From the NCBI GenBank assembly GCA_017411305.1, contig JAFQQI010000113.1, forward strand, positions 20,356 through 84,355: DNA of 64,000 bases. The letters are read 5' to 3'. The position numbers were made by a program, and so were the translations under genes. Within the stretch, counting starts at the first letter, position 1; every line of letters starts with the position of its first letter. The notes below the pieces were generated by a model, which was given only the letters and a program-made list of their open reading frames with translations, ran no database searches and was not told the origin of the DNA. Origin of the DNA: Lachnospiraceae bacterium. GTDB lineage: Bacteria > Bacillota > Clostridia > Lachnospirales > Lachnospiraceae. Of the stretch, positions 16,515-26,130 are shown piece by piece.

Positions 16515-17302
16515 TGCGCATGCAGGATGGACTTGTGAGCATTATTGTGCCGATTTATAATGCCGGAAATTACATTGAAGAAACCATTCAAATGGTGGAA
16601 AAGCAGACCTACCAAAACTGGGAACTGATTTTGGTAGATGATTGTTCTTCCGACAATGGAAAGGAATTAATAGAAGCTTACCTGCAAAAGCGGAAGGCTA
16701 AGTCAGAAGGCAGGAAGCAGCAAAGCGTGCGTCTGATTTCCAAAGAACAGAACGAAGGCGCGGCAATGGCACGTAATACAGGAATGAAAGCGGCAGAAGG
16801 AAGATATATTGCTTTCTTGGATGCCGATGATATCTGGATGTCGGACAAGCTGAGAAAGGAATTGGATTTCCTTACGGAAAAGCAGGCGGCATTTGCATTT
16901 ACGGCGTATGAATTTGGTGATGAAAACGCAAAGGGTACAGGGAAAATTGTGCATGTACCGAAAACCATGACCTATAAAAAAGCACTGTCAAGAACAGTCA
17001 TTTTTACAACAACAGTGCTTCTTGACAGAGCTAAAATACCGGCAGAGCTTCTTGAAATGCCGGTGGTAAAAAGTGAAGATACTGCTTTTTGGTGGAAACT
17101 GTTAAAAAGCGGTATAGTAGCATATGGTCTGGATGAAGTATTGGCAATATACAGAAGGCCTGCCAAGTCTTTATCCTCCAATAAGCTGGAGGCTATTAAG
17201 AGAATCTGGTATTTATACCGTGTGCAGGAAGGCCTGTCATTGATACAAAGCAGCCGGCATTTTGTGTTCTGGGCACTGCGAGCCACATTAAGACGATTAT
17301 AG
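16514..17302 (+). CDS. Family 2 glycosyltransferase
   Basis: The 262-residue protein is a soluble GT-A-fold transferase with VSIIVPIYNAGNYIEETI at residues 8-25, LVDDCSSDN and the metal-binding FLDADDIW. The start ATG 16514 overlaps the stop codon of the preceding gene (TAATG) and has AAGAGGAG upstream. Its donor and acceptor cannot be read from the sequence. It is part of the polysaccharide operon and probably adds one sugar of the repeat unit at the cytoplasmic face. Confidence 0.88.
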   Translation: MRMQDGLVSIIVPIYNAGNYIEETIQMVEKQTYQNWELILVDDCSSDNGKELIEAYLQKRKAKSEGRKQQSVRLISKEQNEGAAMARNTGMKAAEGRYIAFLDADDIWMSDKLRKELDFLTEKQAAFAFTAYEFGDENAKGTGKIVHVPKTMTYKKALSRTVIFTTTVLLDRAKIPAELLEMPVVKSEDTAFWWKLLKSGIVAYGLDEVLAIYRRPAKSLSSNKLEAIKRIWYLYRVQEGLSLIQSSRHFVFWALRATLRRL

Positions 17303-17313
17303 AGGTGTACTAA

Positions 17314-18708
17314 GTGAAACGATTGGAATCCATAAAAAGAATCATGGTATTATGGCTGAGCTTTGTGGGTTTGTTATTCCATACTGCTGTTTATGCATAT
17401 GTGTGGTTTAACTATTACTATCCTGCTATCAGTAAATTTACGGCCCGTTTCAAATTTTATAAAAACGGACATTTGCTGATTCTCGGTATTTATTTTGTAC
17501 TGTTATTCTTTTTCTTTCATACCTACGGAGGACTGAAGGTAGGATATTTAAAGCCGATGGAGATATTCTTCTCCCAGTTCTTTTCACTTTTATTTGTAAA
17601 TATTATTACTTATTTGCAGATTTCATTAATGAATAACTGGCTGATACAGCCTGAGTATTTTATTGGTGCAATGCTGGTACAGTTACTAATTGCCGCCGTA
17701 TGGATTGCGATATGTAATCTGTTGTACCGGAAGGTATTTCCGCCCCGGAAGATGTTGCTTATTTACGGAGAACGTTCCATTGATGATATTTTAAGGAAGT
17801 TTGCATCTCGTAAGGACAAATATAATATTGTGAAGTGCCTGAACATTACGGAGGGCATTGATAAGATTGAGCAGGAAATCAGTGATAAATACGGAGCTGT
17901 GGTGTTGTGGGATATACCTACTGCAGACAGGAATAAGCTGTTGAAATTCTGTTACGGACGTTCCATGCGTGTTTATATGATGCCCAAAATACCGGATGTA
18001 CTGGTACAAGGTTCTGATCAGCTGCACTTGTTTGATACACCGATTTTATTAACAAGAGAATATGCGCTTACTGTAGAACAGCGCATTACTAAGCGCTTGA
18101 TAGATATAGTGTGTGCTCTTATTTTAGTGATTCTTACATCTCCTATTATGCTGATTACTGCTATTTGTATTAAGTGCTATGATAAAGGGCCTGTGCTGTA
18201 TAAACAGGTACGCTGTACCATGGGCGGTAAGGAATTCTGGATTATGAAGTTCAGAAGTATGAGAGTGGATGCGGAAAAAGACGGTGTAGCAAGACTGGCA
18301 TCCAAAAATGACAACCGGATTACTCCTATCGGAAAGTTTATCCGGGCGGTAAGAATCGATGAGTTGCCTCAGTTGTTTAATATTTTATCGGGAGATATGT
18401 CTTTTATCGGGCCAAGACCCGAGCGTCCCGAAATCATTAAGCAGTACGTGGAAGAAATGCCGGAATTTGTATTCCGAATGAAGGTGAAAGCCGGACTTGC
18501 GGGATACGCTCAGGTTTACGGCAAGTATAATACGACCCCCTATGATAAATTGAAATTGGATTTATCCTATATTGAGAATTATTCCGTATGGCTTGATATT
18601 AAGCTGATGCTTTTGACACTGAAAATCTTAATTCAGGCAGAGAGTACGGAAGGCGTGGAAAGCAGCCAGGTAACTGCAATGAAGGCTTCTGACAAAGCTG
18701 AGGAGTAA
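17314..18708 (+). CDS. Initiating polyprenyl glycosylphosphotransferase (WbaP/EpsL-type sugar transferase)
   Basis: The 464-residue membrane protein starts repeat-unit synthesis by moving a sugar-1-phosphate to undecaprenyl phosphate. The N-terminal half has four membrane helices and a CoA-binding-like cytoplasmic domain; the C-terminal catalytic part (from about residue 255) has KRLIDIVCALILVILTSPIM, KFRSMRVDAEKDG, RIDELPQLFNILSGDMSFIG and GPRPERPE, all hallmarks of the bacterial sugar transferase family. GTG 17314 is used as start, with AGAGGTG upstream. This is the key enzyme defining the locus as exopolysaccharide or capsule synthesis. Confidence 0.93.
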   Translation: MKRLESIKRIMVLWLSFVGLLFHTAVYAYVWFNYYYPAISKFTARFKFYKNGHLLILGIYFVLLFFFFHTYGGLKVGYLKPMEIFFSQFFSLLFVNIITYLQISLMNNWLIQPEYFIGAMLVQLLIAAVWIAICNLLYRKVFPPRKMLLIYGERSIDDILRKFASRKDKYNIVKCLNITEGIDKIEQEISDKYGAVVLWDIPTADRNKLLKFCYGRSMRVYMMPKIPDVLVQGSDQLHLFDTPILLTREYALTVEQRITKRLIDIVCALILVILTSPIMLITAICIKCYDKGPVLYKQVRCTMGGKEFWIMKFRSMRVDAEKDGVARLASKNDNRITPIGKFIRAVRIDELPQLFNILSGDMSFIGPRPERPEIIKQYVEEMPEFVFRMKVKAGLAGYAQVYGKYNTTPYDKLKLDLSYIENYSVWLDIKLMLLTLKILIQAESTEGVESSQVTAMKASDKAEE

Positions 18709-18711
18709 ACT

Positions 18712-19839
18712 ATGAAAAAAAATCAGGATTACAATAAACAGGGAATGGATTTAAAACGTCTGATGCTTCGGATGCAGGGGAAGATATGGCTTCTTCTGAT
18801 GCTGATAGTATTAGGTGCAGGTATCGGTGGTGTCAGCTATCAGGTGGCAAGAGCCATGCGTATGCCGATTACCTATGAAGCGGTATCTAAACTGTATATC
18901 AGCTTCGGCGTAGATGAAAGCGGTGAAATTTATCAGTATTATAACGGATATACATGGAATGAGCTTTTGGATACAGACCCTATTATTTCAAAAATAGAAG
19001 AGAATCTGCCTGCAGGTTATACCAGAGAGCAGGTGATTGAGGCAACTGAGGGAACCATATTGTCGGATATCCGCTTGCTCACGGTAACGGTACAAGGCTC
19101 TGATGAAAAGTCTGTCAGGGAGATTCAGGCTGCCGTGGAGCTGGGACTTGAAAACTATGCCCAGGAAAGTGAAGAATTAAAGAGGATTGATACCATCCGT
19201 ACGCAGGAGCCGGAGCGTGTATATTGGGATGATAAAACAGTAACGGCTTGTGTAACCGGTGCAGTAATATTAACAGTAGTGGGTGTGATTGTACTTGCCC
19301 TTATTTATGTGATGGATGATGCTGTTTATGTGCAAGCTGATATAGAAAAGCGTTATCCGTATAAAGCCCTTGGCATGATGATGGAAAGCCAAAAAGGCTT
19401 ACAACCCTATGCAAGAGAGCTGACAGCCAATATTACCTATTTACTTGGGGATAACAGAAAGTTCGCTTTAATAGACACGGATAATCATATTGATTTACGT
19501 GCAGGAGAATTAGTGAGACTTTTGAATGCCGGTGAAAACGAATTTATCGGTGGTGACGGTGAAATGGGCGGTCTGACCTGGACTATGCCAAAGGAAGAAG
19601 GAGCGCAAAAAGAAGATGCTTATGAAGCCCTTCCCTTAAATGAAAGCACCGTTACAGGAGAGGATTGTGCACAAATCAGACAACTGGGCGGTGCCATATT
19701 GTTATTACCTTACGGGGTGGATGTGACCAAAAAAACAGAGCGTATCATCAGCCTTTTGAATAATCAGGATTGTAAAATCCTGGGCATAATTGTAACACAG
19801 GCAGATGAGGACTTCTTAAGCAGATATTATGGTGCATAG
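18712..19839 (+). CDS. Wzz/YveK-like chain-length protein with degenerate kinase-like C-terminal domain
   Basis: The 375-residue protein has the Wzz layout in residues 1-205: a membrane helix near residues 25-45, an extracytoplasmic part beginning ITYEAVSKLYISFG and a second helix near 180-205. Residues about 215-375 look like a tyrosine kinase (CpsD/BY-kinase) domain, including FALIDTDNH and the final GAILLLPYGVDVTKKTERII followed by LGIIVTQAD and a YYG end. The Walker A motif GxGKS/T is missing where expected, so it should not bind or transfer phosphate in the normal way. It would control polymer length, possibly without a cognate kinase; none is in the locus. Confidence 0.78.
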   Translation: MKKNQDYNKQGMDLKRLMLRMQGKIWLLLMLIVLGAGIGGVSYQVARAMRMPITYEAVSKLYISFGVDESGEIYQYYNGYTWNELLDTDPIISKIEENLPAGYTREQVIEATEGTILSDIRLLTVTVQGSDEKSVREIQAAVELGLENYAQESEELKRIDTIRTQEPERVYWDDKTVTACVTGAVILTVVGVIVLALIYVMDDAVYVQADIEKRYPYKALGMMMESQKGLQPYARELTANITYLLGDNRKFALIDTDNHIDLRAGELVRLLNAGENEFIGGDGEMGGLTWTMPKEEGAQKEDAYEALPLNESTVTGEDCAQIRQLGGAILLLPYGVDVTKKTERIISLLNNQDCKILGIIVTQADEDFLSRYYGA

Positions 19840-19874
19840 AAGAAAAACAATGTATGTCCTTTGGGAGGCAGACT

Positions 19875-20657
19875 ATGAAGCTACAGGTGTTGGCGGCAGC
19901 AGTGAATCAAGATGCAAAGACGCTGGCTGAAAGTATGAATTTAAATACAGCGGCAGTGATTGTGAATCAATGCGACTGGTACTCCTATGAGGAGTTTATG
20001 CGCGGTAATGGAAAAGTACAATGTTTTTCCATGAAGGAACGAGGCGTTGGATTAAACAGAAATACAGCGCTTTTGCATGCAACCGGTGATATTGTACTCT
20101 TTTCGGATGAGGATATCCGTTTTTTTGATGACTATGAAGAGAAGGTACTTGCTGCCTTTGAAAAAAATAAAGATGCGGATGTGATTACCTTTAACTTTAA
20201 GGTACATGAAAGCAGGGCAACCTACTACAATAATGAAGAGAGAAAAATACGCTGGTATAATTACGGAAGATATCCTACCTTTGCGGTTGCCGCAAAGCTG
20301 GAGTCTCTGAGAAAGGCTAATGTGAGCTTTTCCCTTCTGTTTGGCGGTGGCGCCAGATACAGTAACGGAGAAGACAGCCTGTTTTTGCGGGATTGCCTGA
20401 AGGCGGGCCTTCATATGTATACTTCAACAGCAGAACTTGGGGAAGAAGTGTATAGGGAGTCAACCTGGTTTCAGGGGTACAACGAGAAGTTTTTTGTGGA
20501 CAGGGGCGTATTGTATCATTTCCTTTATGGTGCATTAGCGAAGCTGTTTTCCCTGCGTTTTTTATTTGCGCATAAAAAGGAAATGTGTAAAGATATCCCC
20601 GTAACCAAAGCATATCAGTTGATGAAGAAGGGGATTGCCGAGGGCAGATTGAGGTAA
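19875..20657 (+). CDS. GT-A-type glycosyltransferase
   Basis: The 260-residue protein has features of family 2-like transferases: an N-terminal strand LQVLAAAVNQDAKTLAESM, an early GLNRNTALLHATGDIVLFSD segment with SDEDIRFFDD as the likely metal-binding motif, and GGGARYSNGEDSLFLRDC, where the ED pair is typical. ATG 19875 has GGGAGG upstream; an in-frame TTG-type start at 19854 is less likely. It is a member of the polysaccharide operon between the Wzz-like gene and the polymerase. Donor and linkage are unknown. Confidence 0.82.
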   Translation: MKLQVLAAAVNQDAKTLAESMNLNTAAVIVNQCDWYSYEEFMRGNGKVQCFSMKERGVGLNRNTALLHATGDIVLFSDEDIRFFDDYEEKVLAAFEKNKDADVITFNFKVHESRATYYNNEERKIRWYNYGRYPTFAVAAKLESLRKANVSFSLLFGGGARYSNGEDSLFLRDCLKAGLHMYTSTAELGEEVYRESTWFQGYNEKFFVDRGVLYHFLYGALAKLFSLRFLFAHKKEMCKDIPVTKAYQLMKKGIAEGRLR

Positions 20658-20659
20658 TT

Positions 20660-21766
20660 ATGATTTTATATATTTTGGTTACAGTGGTGACTGTTTGGCT
20701 GGGGCTTTATGTGAATAACCACTGCAGACTTATCGGAAACAGAATCAGTAGGCAACAGATGCTGAACGGATTGTGCCTTAGCTTTATTTTTTTAGTACTG
20801 TTTGCTCTTTCGGCGTGCCGGTTGAATGTAGGAAATGACTATGCTAAGTATGTAGAATTTATGCATTTAATTTATTGTAATGCATATGTGCCTACGGAAA
20901 TAGGATTTAACAGTTTGGTAAAGCTGCTTTATGCCATCAGCGGGTTTGAGAATTTCCTGCTGGTGTTTGGTTTTTTTGCTTTTTTTACGGTACTTTTGTT
21001 TTTGATTTCTATTTATAGGCAGGCTGATTCTTTCGGATTCAGCTTTTTTCTGTTTATGGCATTTGGCTATTACTTTCAGTCCTTTAATACGGTAAGATAT
21101 TATTTGGCTTTGGCAATAGCTGTATTTGTAATACCTTATGTATTGCGTAAAGAATGGGGAAAGTTTATCTTTCTGGTTCTTTTGGGAGCGACCTTCCACA
21201 AGTCACTTTTAGTGGTGATTCCGCTTTACTATTTAGCGGCATGTGCATGGAAGAAATGGCAGCTTGCCTTAGTGGCGCTGTTTTGCAGTACCTTTTTCTT
21301 TATGCAGGATTTTTACCTGAAGGTGGTTGTATTTTTATATCCCACATATGAGGATACTGAGTATCTGGAGGGCGGTACCAGCTATGTCAATATTGCAAGA
21401 TGCTTGGGGGTTCTGATTCTTGCGCTTTTCTGTTATCGGAAAGCGGTAAAGGGAAACAGGAGAAACAGCTTTTACTTTTATTGTAACCTTGGTGCGCTTG
21501 TGATGTATGTATGCTGCTCTTTTTTGCCGATTATTTCCAGAATCGGTTATTACCTGACAATAACCCATATTTTCTTTATCCCTGCATTGATAGAGCAAAT
21601 AGAGAATAAAAAGCTTAAGAAGCTGTTTACGGTAGGTGTAGTAATAGCCGGGATTTTGTATTTTGCATTATTTATGAGACGCGCAGGCGCAGACGGCCTT
21701 AGGATTTTGCCCTATGAGACATTTATGTTCCACGATATGGTGCCGATTTTATCTGATGTGAATTAA
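20660..21766 (+). CDS. EpsG-family polysaccharide polymerase-like membrane protein
   Basis: The 368-residue protein has about ten membrane helices and the EpsG pattern: VGNDYAKYVEFM in an early loop, FNTVRYYLALAIAVFVI (the N-x-x-R-Q/Y-x-L-A motif) and ATFHKSLLVVIPLYYLA. EpsG-like proteins are thought to act as the Wzy-type polymerase that joins repeat units outside the membrane. The start ATG lies two bases after the preceding stop. This is the only polymerase candidate in the locus. Confidence 0.82.
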   Translation: MILYILVTVVTVWLGLYVNNHCRLIGNRISRQQMLNGLCLSFIFLVLFALSACRLNVGNDYAKYVEFMHLIYCNAYVPTEIGFNSLVKLLYAISGFENFLLVFGFFAFFTVLLFLISIYRQADSFGFSFFLFMAFGYYFQSFNTVRYYLALAIAVFVIPYVLRKEWGKFIFLVLLGATFHKSLLVVIPLYYLAACAWKKWQLALVALFCSTFFFMQDFYLKVVVFLYPTYEDTEYLEGGTSYVNIARCLGVLILALFCYRKAVKGNRRNSFYFYCNLGALVMYVCCSFLPIISRIGYYLTITHIFFIPALIEQIENKKLKKLFTVGVVIAGILYFALFMRRAGADGLRILPYETFMFHDMVPILSDVN

Positions 21767-21778
21767 GGTGGTAATAAG

Positions 21779-22594
21779 ATGAAGCCTTTCTTTTCTGTTT
21801 TGGTGGTGTGTTTAAACCCCGGTGAAAAATTGAAAATAACATTGCAAAGCATTTTAAACCAGAGCTTTACAGATTATGAAATTTTGATTAAAGACGGGCT
21901 GTCTGCAGACGGCTCGCTTTCCTATGCCCGCAACCTGCAGGATGAACGTATCAGGATTTTGGAAAAGAAAGATACAGGTATTTATGATGCCATGAATCAG
22001 GCAGCGGAACAAGCAAGCGGAAAGTATATTTATTTTTTAAACTGCGGAGATTTATTTTATGATGAAACGGTGCTGGAACAGGTGGCTGTTTTTATCAAAG
22101 AAAATCCCTCAAAAGCCGGAATTTATTATGGCAACATTTTTGAAAGACTGACCGGGCAGGTGGTGTATTCCAACCCAAGGATAGATGCCTTTGGCTGCTA
22201 CAGAAATGTGCCCTGCCATCAGGCATGCTTCTATGACAGGGAGCTGCTTGCCGCCCATCCGTTTCAAACGGATTATCGCGTACGGGCAGATTATGAGCAG
22301 TTTTTATGGTGTTTTTTTACGAAAGAAATTCCGGGAGGAGCAAATTTCTTTTATCGGGAAATTTTGATTGCGGATTATGAAGGCGGCGGCTTTTCCGAAA
22401 GCAAGGAAAACAAAAAACGTTCGGCAGCAGAGCACAAGGAAATAACCGGACGTTACATGAGCCGTGGACAATTATTCAAATATAAGCTGGTTTTGTGGAT
22501 GACATTGGCGCCGGTGCGGACCATGATTGCCGGAAATCCGAAAACGGCAGGTATCTATAACAGATTGAAAAAGCTGCTCTATAGGGGCAGATAG
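21779..22594 (+). CDS. Family 2 glycosyltransferase
   Basis: The 271-residue protein carries FSVLVVCLNPGEKLKITLQS, then ILIKDGLSADGS and EKKDTGIYDAMNQAAEQASG, followed by FLNCGDLFYDE. These are typical of WcaA/RfbG-type GT2 enzymes, where the GD pair takes the place of DxD. GTGG/GGTGG precedes the ATG. It is preceded by 12 bases and followed by 8 bases to its neighbours, consistent with one operon. The sugar is not predictable. Confidence 0.88.
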   Translation: MKPFFSVLVVCLNPGEKLKITLQSILNQSFTDYEILIKDGLSADGSLSYARNLQDERIRILEKKDTGIYDAMNQAAEQASGKYIYFLNCGDLFYDETVLEQVAVFIKENPSKAGIYYGNIFERLTGQVVYSNPRIDAFGCYRNVPCHQACFYDRELLAAHPFQTDYRVRADYEQFLWCFFTKEIPGGANFFYREILIADYEGGGFSESKENKKRSAAEHKEITGRYMSRGQLFKYKLVLWMTLAPVRTMIAGNPKTAGIYNRLKKLLYRGR

Positions 22595-22602
22595 GTGATA
22601 AT

Positions 22603-23919
22603 ATGAAAAAGGTTTTGTGGGTGTGTAATATCATGCTTCCGGTGATTGCCCAAGAATTGGGATTTCCCTACAGCAATAGGGAAGGCTGGCTGACCGGTAT
22701 TTTTAATGCTTTGACTGCCAAAAAAGAAAATAGGGAAATAGAGCTTGGAATTTGCTTTCCCATAGCTGCTTTTAGTGAGTATCCCTCTTTGCAAAAAGGA
22801 AAACCGTTGATGGTTCAGGGAGTGCCTTGCTATGCATTTGCAGAGGACTTGGCGCATCCGGAAGTCTATGACGCCGGTATGGAAGAGGATTTCAAGACAA
22901 TTTTTGCAGACTTTCAGCCGGACATGATTCATGTATTCGGAACGGAATTTCCTCATGCACTGGCAGCTGTCAGGGTGTTTGAAAACCCGGATAAAACCCT
23001 GATTGGCATTCAGGGACTCTGTTATGAAATTGCAAAAGTATATATGGCCGGTTTGCCGAAGAAGGTGTGCCAAAGTGTAACCTTCAGAGATATAATCCGT
23101 AAAGATTCTTTAAAGCAACAGCAGGAAAAATTTATCCAAAGAGGAGAGCGGGAAAAGGAAGTGCTCAGGCTTGCCGGACATGTTACGGGACGAACCGGAT
23201 TTGACAGGAAAGGCGTCAGCACGGTGAATGAAAAAGCCCGCTACCACAGCATGAACGAAACCATGCGAAGCAGCTTTTACAGCGGAGCGTGGAACAGGGA
23301 AAGCTGTGAAAAACACAGTATTTTTTTAGGTCAGGGTGATTATCCCTTAAAGGGATTTCACTTTTTGCTGAAAGCACTGCCCCTGATTTGCAAGGAGTTT
23401 CCGGATACCAAGGTTTATGTGGCAGGTAACAGCATTATTAATGAAAAGGGCCTAAAAGCAAAAATAAAGCTTTCCGCATATGGGAAGTATTTGTTATCCT
23501 TAATCCGTAAGTATGATTTGAAGGATAAAATTATAGTACTTGGCAAATTAACGGAGCAGGAGATGAAGGAGCAGTTTTTAAGGTCTTCGGTATTTGTATG
23601 TCCTTCGATATTGGAGAATTCTCCTAACACCATAGGAGAGGCAATGCTTCTTGGTGTGCCCGTTGCGGCAGCAAAGGTAGGCGGGATTCCGGATATGATT
23701 ACCCATGAAGAGGACGGACTTTTGTTTGAAGGCGGAAATGCTGATGAATTGGCAAAGGCAGTGCTGCGTTTGTTTGAAGATAAAAAAGACGAAAGTGGAT
23801 GCCCCCTGACGCAGAAGCTTTCCCAAAATGCAAGAAAGCGTGCGGCAAAAGTACATGACGGGGCACAGAATTATTGCCGCCTGATGGAGATATATGAGGA
23901 CATTTGCCGAAAGGAGTAA
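22603..23919 (+). CDS. Family 4 glycosyltransferase
   Basis: A 438-residue GT-B-fold transferase. The C-terminal Rossmann half has KVYVAGNSIINEKG, then VIVLGKLTEQEMKEQFLRSS-like sequence and the donor-binding motif PSILENSPNTIGEAMLLGVP (E-x7-E), followed by GGIPDMITHEEDGLLFE. It probably transfers an activated sugar with retention of configuration. The start ATG has a GATAGGTG region upstream. It overlaps no neighbour and is 3 bases from the next gene. Confidence 0.9.
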   Translation: MKKVLWVCNIMLPVIAQELGFPYSNREGWLTGIFNALTAKKENREIELGICFPIAAFSEYPSLQKGKPLMVQGVPCYAFAEDLAHPEVYDAGMEEDFKTIFADFQPDMIHVFGTEFPHALAAVRVFENPDKTLIGIQGLCYEIAKVYMAGLPKKVCQSVTFRDIIRKDSLKQQQEKFIQRGEREKEVLRLAGHVTGRTGFDRKGVSTVNEKARYHSMNETMRSSFYSGAWNRESCEKHSIFLGQGDYPLKGFHFLLKALPLICKEFPDTKVYVAGNSIINEKGLKAKIKLSAYGKYLLSLIRKYDLKDKIIVLGKLTEQEMKEQFLRSSVFVCPSILENSPNTIGEAMLLGVPVAAAKVGGIPDMITHEEDGLLFEGGNADELAKAVLRLFEDKKDESGCPLTQKLSQNARKRAAKVHDGAQNYCRLMEIYEDICRKE

Positions 23920-23922
23920 GGT

Positions 23923-25080
23923 GTGACTATTACATTTTTATCGAATTATATTAATCATCATCAGATTCCTTTTTGCAATGCATGTTATAAGCTGCTGGGA
24001 GATGATTTCTGCTTTATTCAGGCAAGTCCCATGGAGCAGGAGCGGATTGATATGGGATGGCATACCGATGGGACAAAGCTTCCCTATGTGCGTTGCATGT
24101 ATGAAGAGGAAGAAAAATGTCTTTCCCTGATAGAGGAATGTGACGTTTTGCTTGCAGGCTGGAGCGAAAAAGAGGAACCTGTTCAAAAAAGGCTCCTTGA
24201 AGGAAAGCCGGTGATTAGGGTCAGCGAACGCATTTACAGGGAAGGACAGTGGAAGGCTGTTTCTCCGAAAGGACTTTGGTATAAATATAAAGAGCATTTC
24301 CGTTTCAGGAACAGTAAGGCATATTTATTGTGTGCAGGAGGTTATGTGGCATCTGATTTCCGCCTGATTCATTGCTATCCGAATAAGATGTTTAAGTGGG
24401 GGTATTTCCCGGAAACGGTAACTTATTCAAACGAGCAGTGGGAAGCTTTGAAGGCAAAGGAAGGTACCGTTTCCATTGTCTGGGCAGGACGTTTTATTCC
24501 CTTAAAGCATCCGGAGTTGATGATACAGCTGGCCGCTGATTTGAAGGAGAAGAAAGACCTATGGCAGAACGGCCCCTTTGATGATTTTTGCATCCATATG
24601 GCAGGAAGCGGTGAAATGGAGCAAGAGCTTATGGAGCTTGCCAAGGAAAAAGAGGTGGAAGATAAGCTTGTATTTCATGGCTTTATGGAACCGGAAAAGG
24701 TGCGTAGGCTTATGGAAAAGAGTCATATTCATGTTTTTACCAGCAATCACTTAGAGGGTTGGGGAGCGGTAGTGAATGAGGCCATGAACAGCGGTTGCGC
24801 GGAGGTGGCTGATCAGCGTGCCGGTGCAGTGCCGTATCTGATTCAGCATGGTGTAAACGGCATGATGTATGAAAAGGGAAGCTATGATAAATTGCTTGAA
24901 GCAGTTAACTATCTGATAGAGAATCCCACTAAGTGCCGGGAGATGGGACGCAAGGCGTATGAAACCATCACCGGATTGTGGAATGCGGAGAGCGCGGCAT
25001 CAGAATTAGTGCGCTTCGCAAAGGAAATTTTGGAAGGAGAGCCGGTTCCGGCAAAGGAAGGACCGCTTAGCAGGGCATAA
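23923..25080 (+). CDS. Family 4 glycosyltransferase
   Basis: A 385-residue GT-B enzyme starting at GTG 23923, with AAAGGAG just before it inside the end of the previous gene. The N-terminal half begins TITFLSNYINHHQIPFCNA; the C-terminal half has IVWAGRFIPLKHPELMIQLA, then FHGFMEPEKVRRLMEKSHIH and the donor motif EGWGAVVNEAMNSGCAEVA. It is distinct in sequence from the GT4 just upstream, so the two should add different sugars or linkages. Confidence 0.88.
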   Translation: MTITFLSNYINHHQIPFCNACYKLLGDDFCFIQASPMEQERIDMGWHTDGTKLPYVRCMYEEEEKCLSLIEECDVLLAGWSEKEEPVQKRLLEGKPVIRVSERIYREGQWKAVSPKGLWYKYKEHFRFRNSKAYLLCAGGYVASDFRLIHCYPNKMFKWGYFPETVTYSNEQWEALKAKEGTVSIVWAGRFIPLKHPELMIQLAADLKEKKDLWQNGPFDDFCIHMAGSGEMEQELMELAKEKEVEDKLVFHGFMEPEKVRRLMEKSHIHVFTSNHLEGWGAVVNEAMNSGCAEVADQRAGAVPYLIQHGVNGMMYEKGSYDKLLEAVNYLIENPTKCREMGRKAYETITGLWNAESAASELVRFAKEILEGEPVPAKEGPLSRA

Positions 25081-25116
25081 TAAGGCGATGAAAAGTCCCA
25101 AGGTTCGGAACGGCAG

Positions 25117-26130
25117 ATGATTACAATGGAGCAAAGACAGGAACCGGTACTACTTAGTATAATTGTACCGATTTATAATGTGGTGGAATGGCTGCCAAGG
25201 TGCGTAAATTCCATTCGCAGACAGACTTACCGTAATATTGAAATTATTTTGGTGGATGACGGTTCTACCGATAACAGCGGTGCCATGGCAGAAAAGTTTG
25301 CCATGGAGGATCGGAGAGTGCGTGTATTTCACAAAGAAAACGGCGGTGTTTCCACAGCCAGAAATTTGGGAATCGAAAAGGCAAGAGGAGAATATATCGG
25401 ATTTGTGGACAGTGATGATTATATTGAGCCGCAGATGTACGAAAGACTGCTTGCCGTGGCATTACAGGAAAATCTGTTAATGGTGCAGGTTTCCAGAGAT
25501 GAAATAGATGAGCAGGGAAATCGAATGGAGGATGTATGTATTCCCCCTGAGAAACCGGAGCTTTGGGAAAGTGATACCTTTATGCGGGAGCTTTTGCTCC
25601 ATAGGGGAGATTGTTCTTTTTGCACCAAGCTGACCCATGCCTCTCTTTTGAAGGCAGAGAGATTTCCGGAAGGAGAACTGAATGAGGATTTCAGATTACT
25701 TGTGAATCTGCTGCCTAAGATTCCGGCGGTTGCTATTTTGCCGGAGCAGGATTATCATGTATTTTACCGCTACGGAAGCAATACCCGGACAAGGGATGAA
25801 AATGTATTTCCGAGAGTGTTTACCGACATTGTATGTAATGCGGACCGAGTAGAAGAAATCGTGGCAAAGGAATATCCGGCATTGCAGGAAGAAGCCGTCC
25901 GGTTCGCGCTGTACCAAAGACTGGATTACCTGTTACACATTCCGGTTTCCATGATGACGAGGGATAATGATTTTTACGTGAAGGTGTGCAGTTATTTAAA
26001 GAAGCATCGCAGGGATATCCGCAAAAATGCGTATTTGACAAAGAAAAACAGGCAGTATCTGTTACTGCTTTCTTATGCACCGGCTTTTGTAAGAAAGGTA
26101 CACAAAACAATAAAAAAGTGGAGTAAATAA
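25117..26130 (+). CDS. Family 2 glycosyltransferase
   Basis: The 337-residue product has a standard GT2 N terminus: LSIIVPIYNVVEWLPRCVNS, ILVDDGSTDNSG, NGGVSTARNLGIEKARGEYI and FVDSDDYI with the DSDD metal site. The C-terminal 100 residues are helical and basic. Either ATG 25117 or ATG 25126 could be the start; neither has a strong ribosome binding site. Its stop codon overlaps the next start by one base (TAATG). Confidence 0.88.
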   Translation: MITMEQRQEPVLLSIIVPIYNVVEWLPRCVNSIRRQTYRNIEIILVDDGSTDNSGAMAEKFAMEDRRVRVFHKENGGVSTARNLGIEKARGEYIGFVDSDDYIEPQMYERLLAVALQENLLMVQVSRDEIDEQGNRMEDVCIPPEKPELWESDTFMRELLLHRGDCSFCTKLTHASLLKAERFPEGELNEDFRLLVNLLPKIPAVAILPEQDYHVFYRYGSNTRTRDENVFPRVFTDIVCNADRVEEIVAKEYPALQEEAVRFALYQRLDYLLHIPVSMMTRDNDFYVKVCSYLKKHRRDIRKNAYLTKKNRQYLLLLSYAPAFVRKVHKTIKKWSK

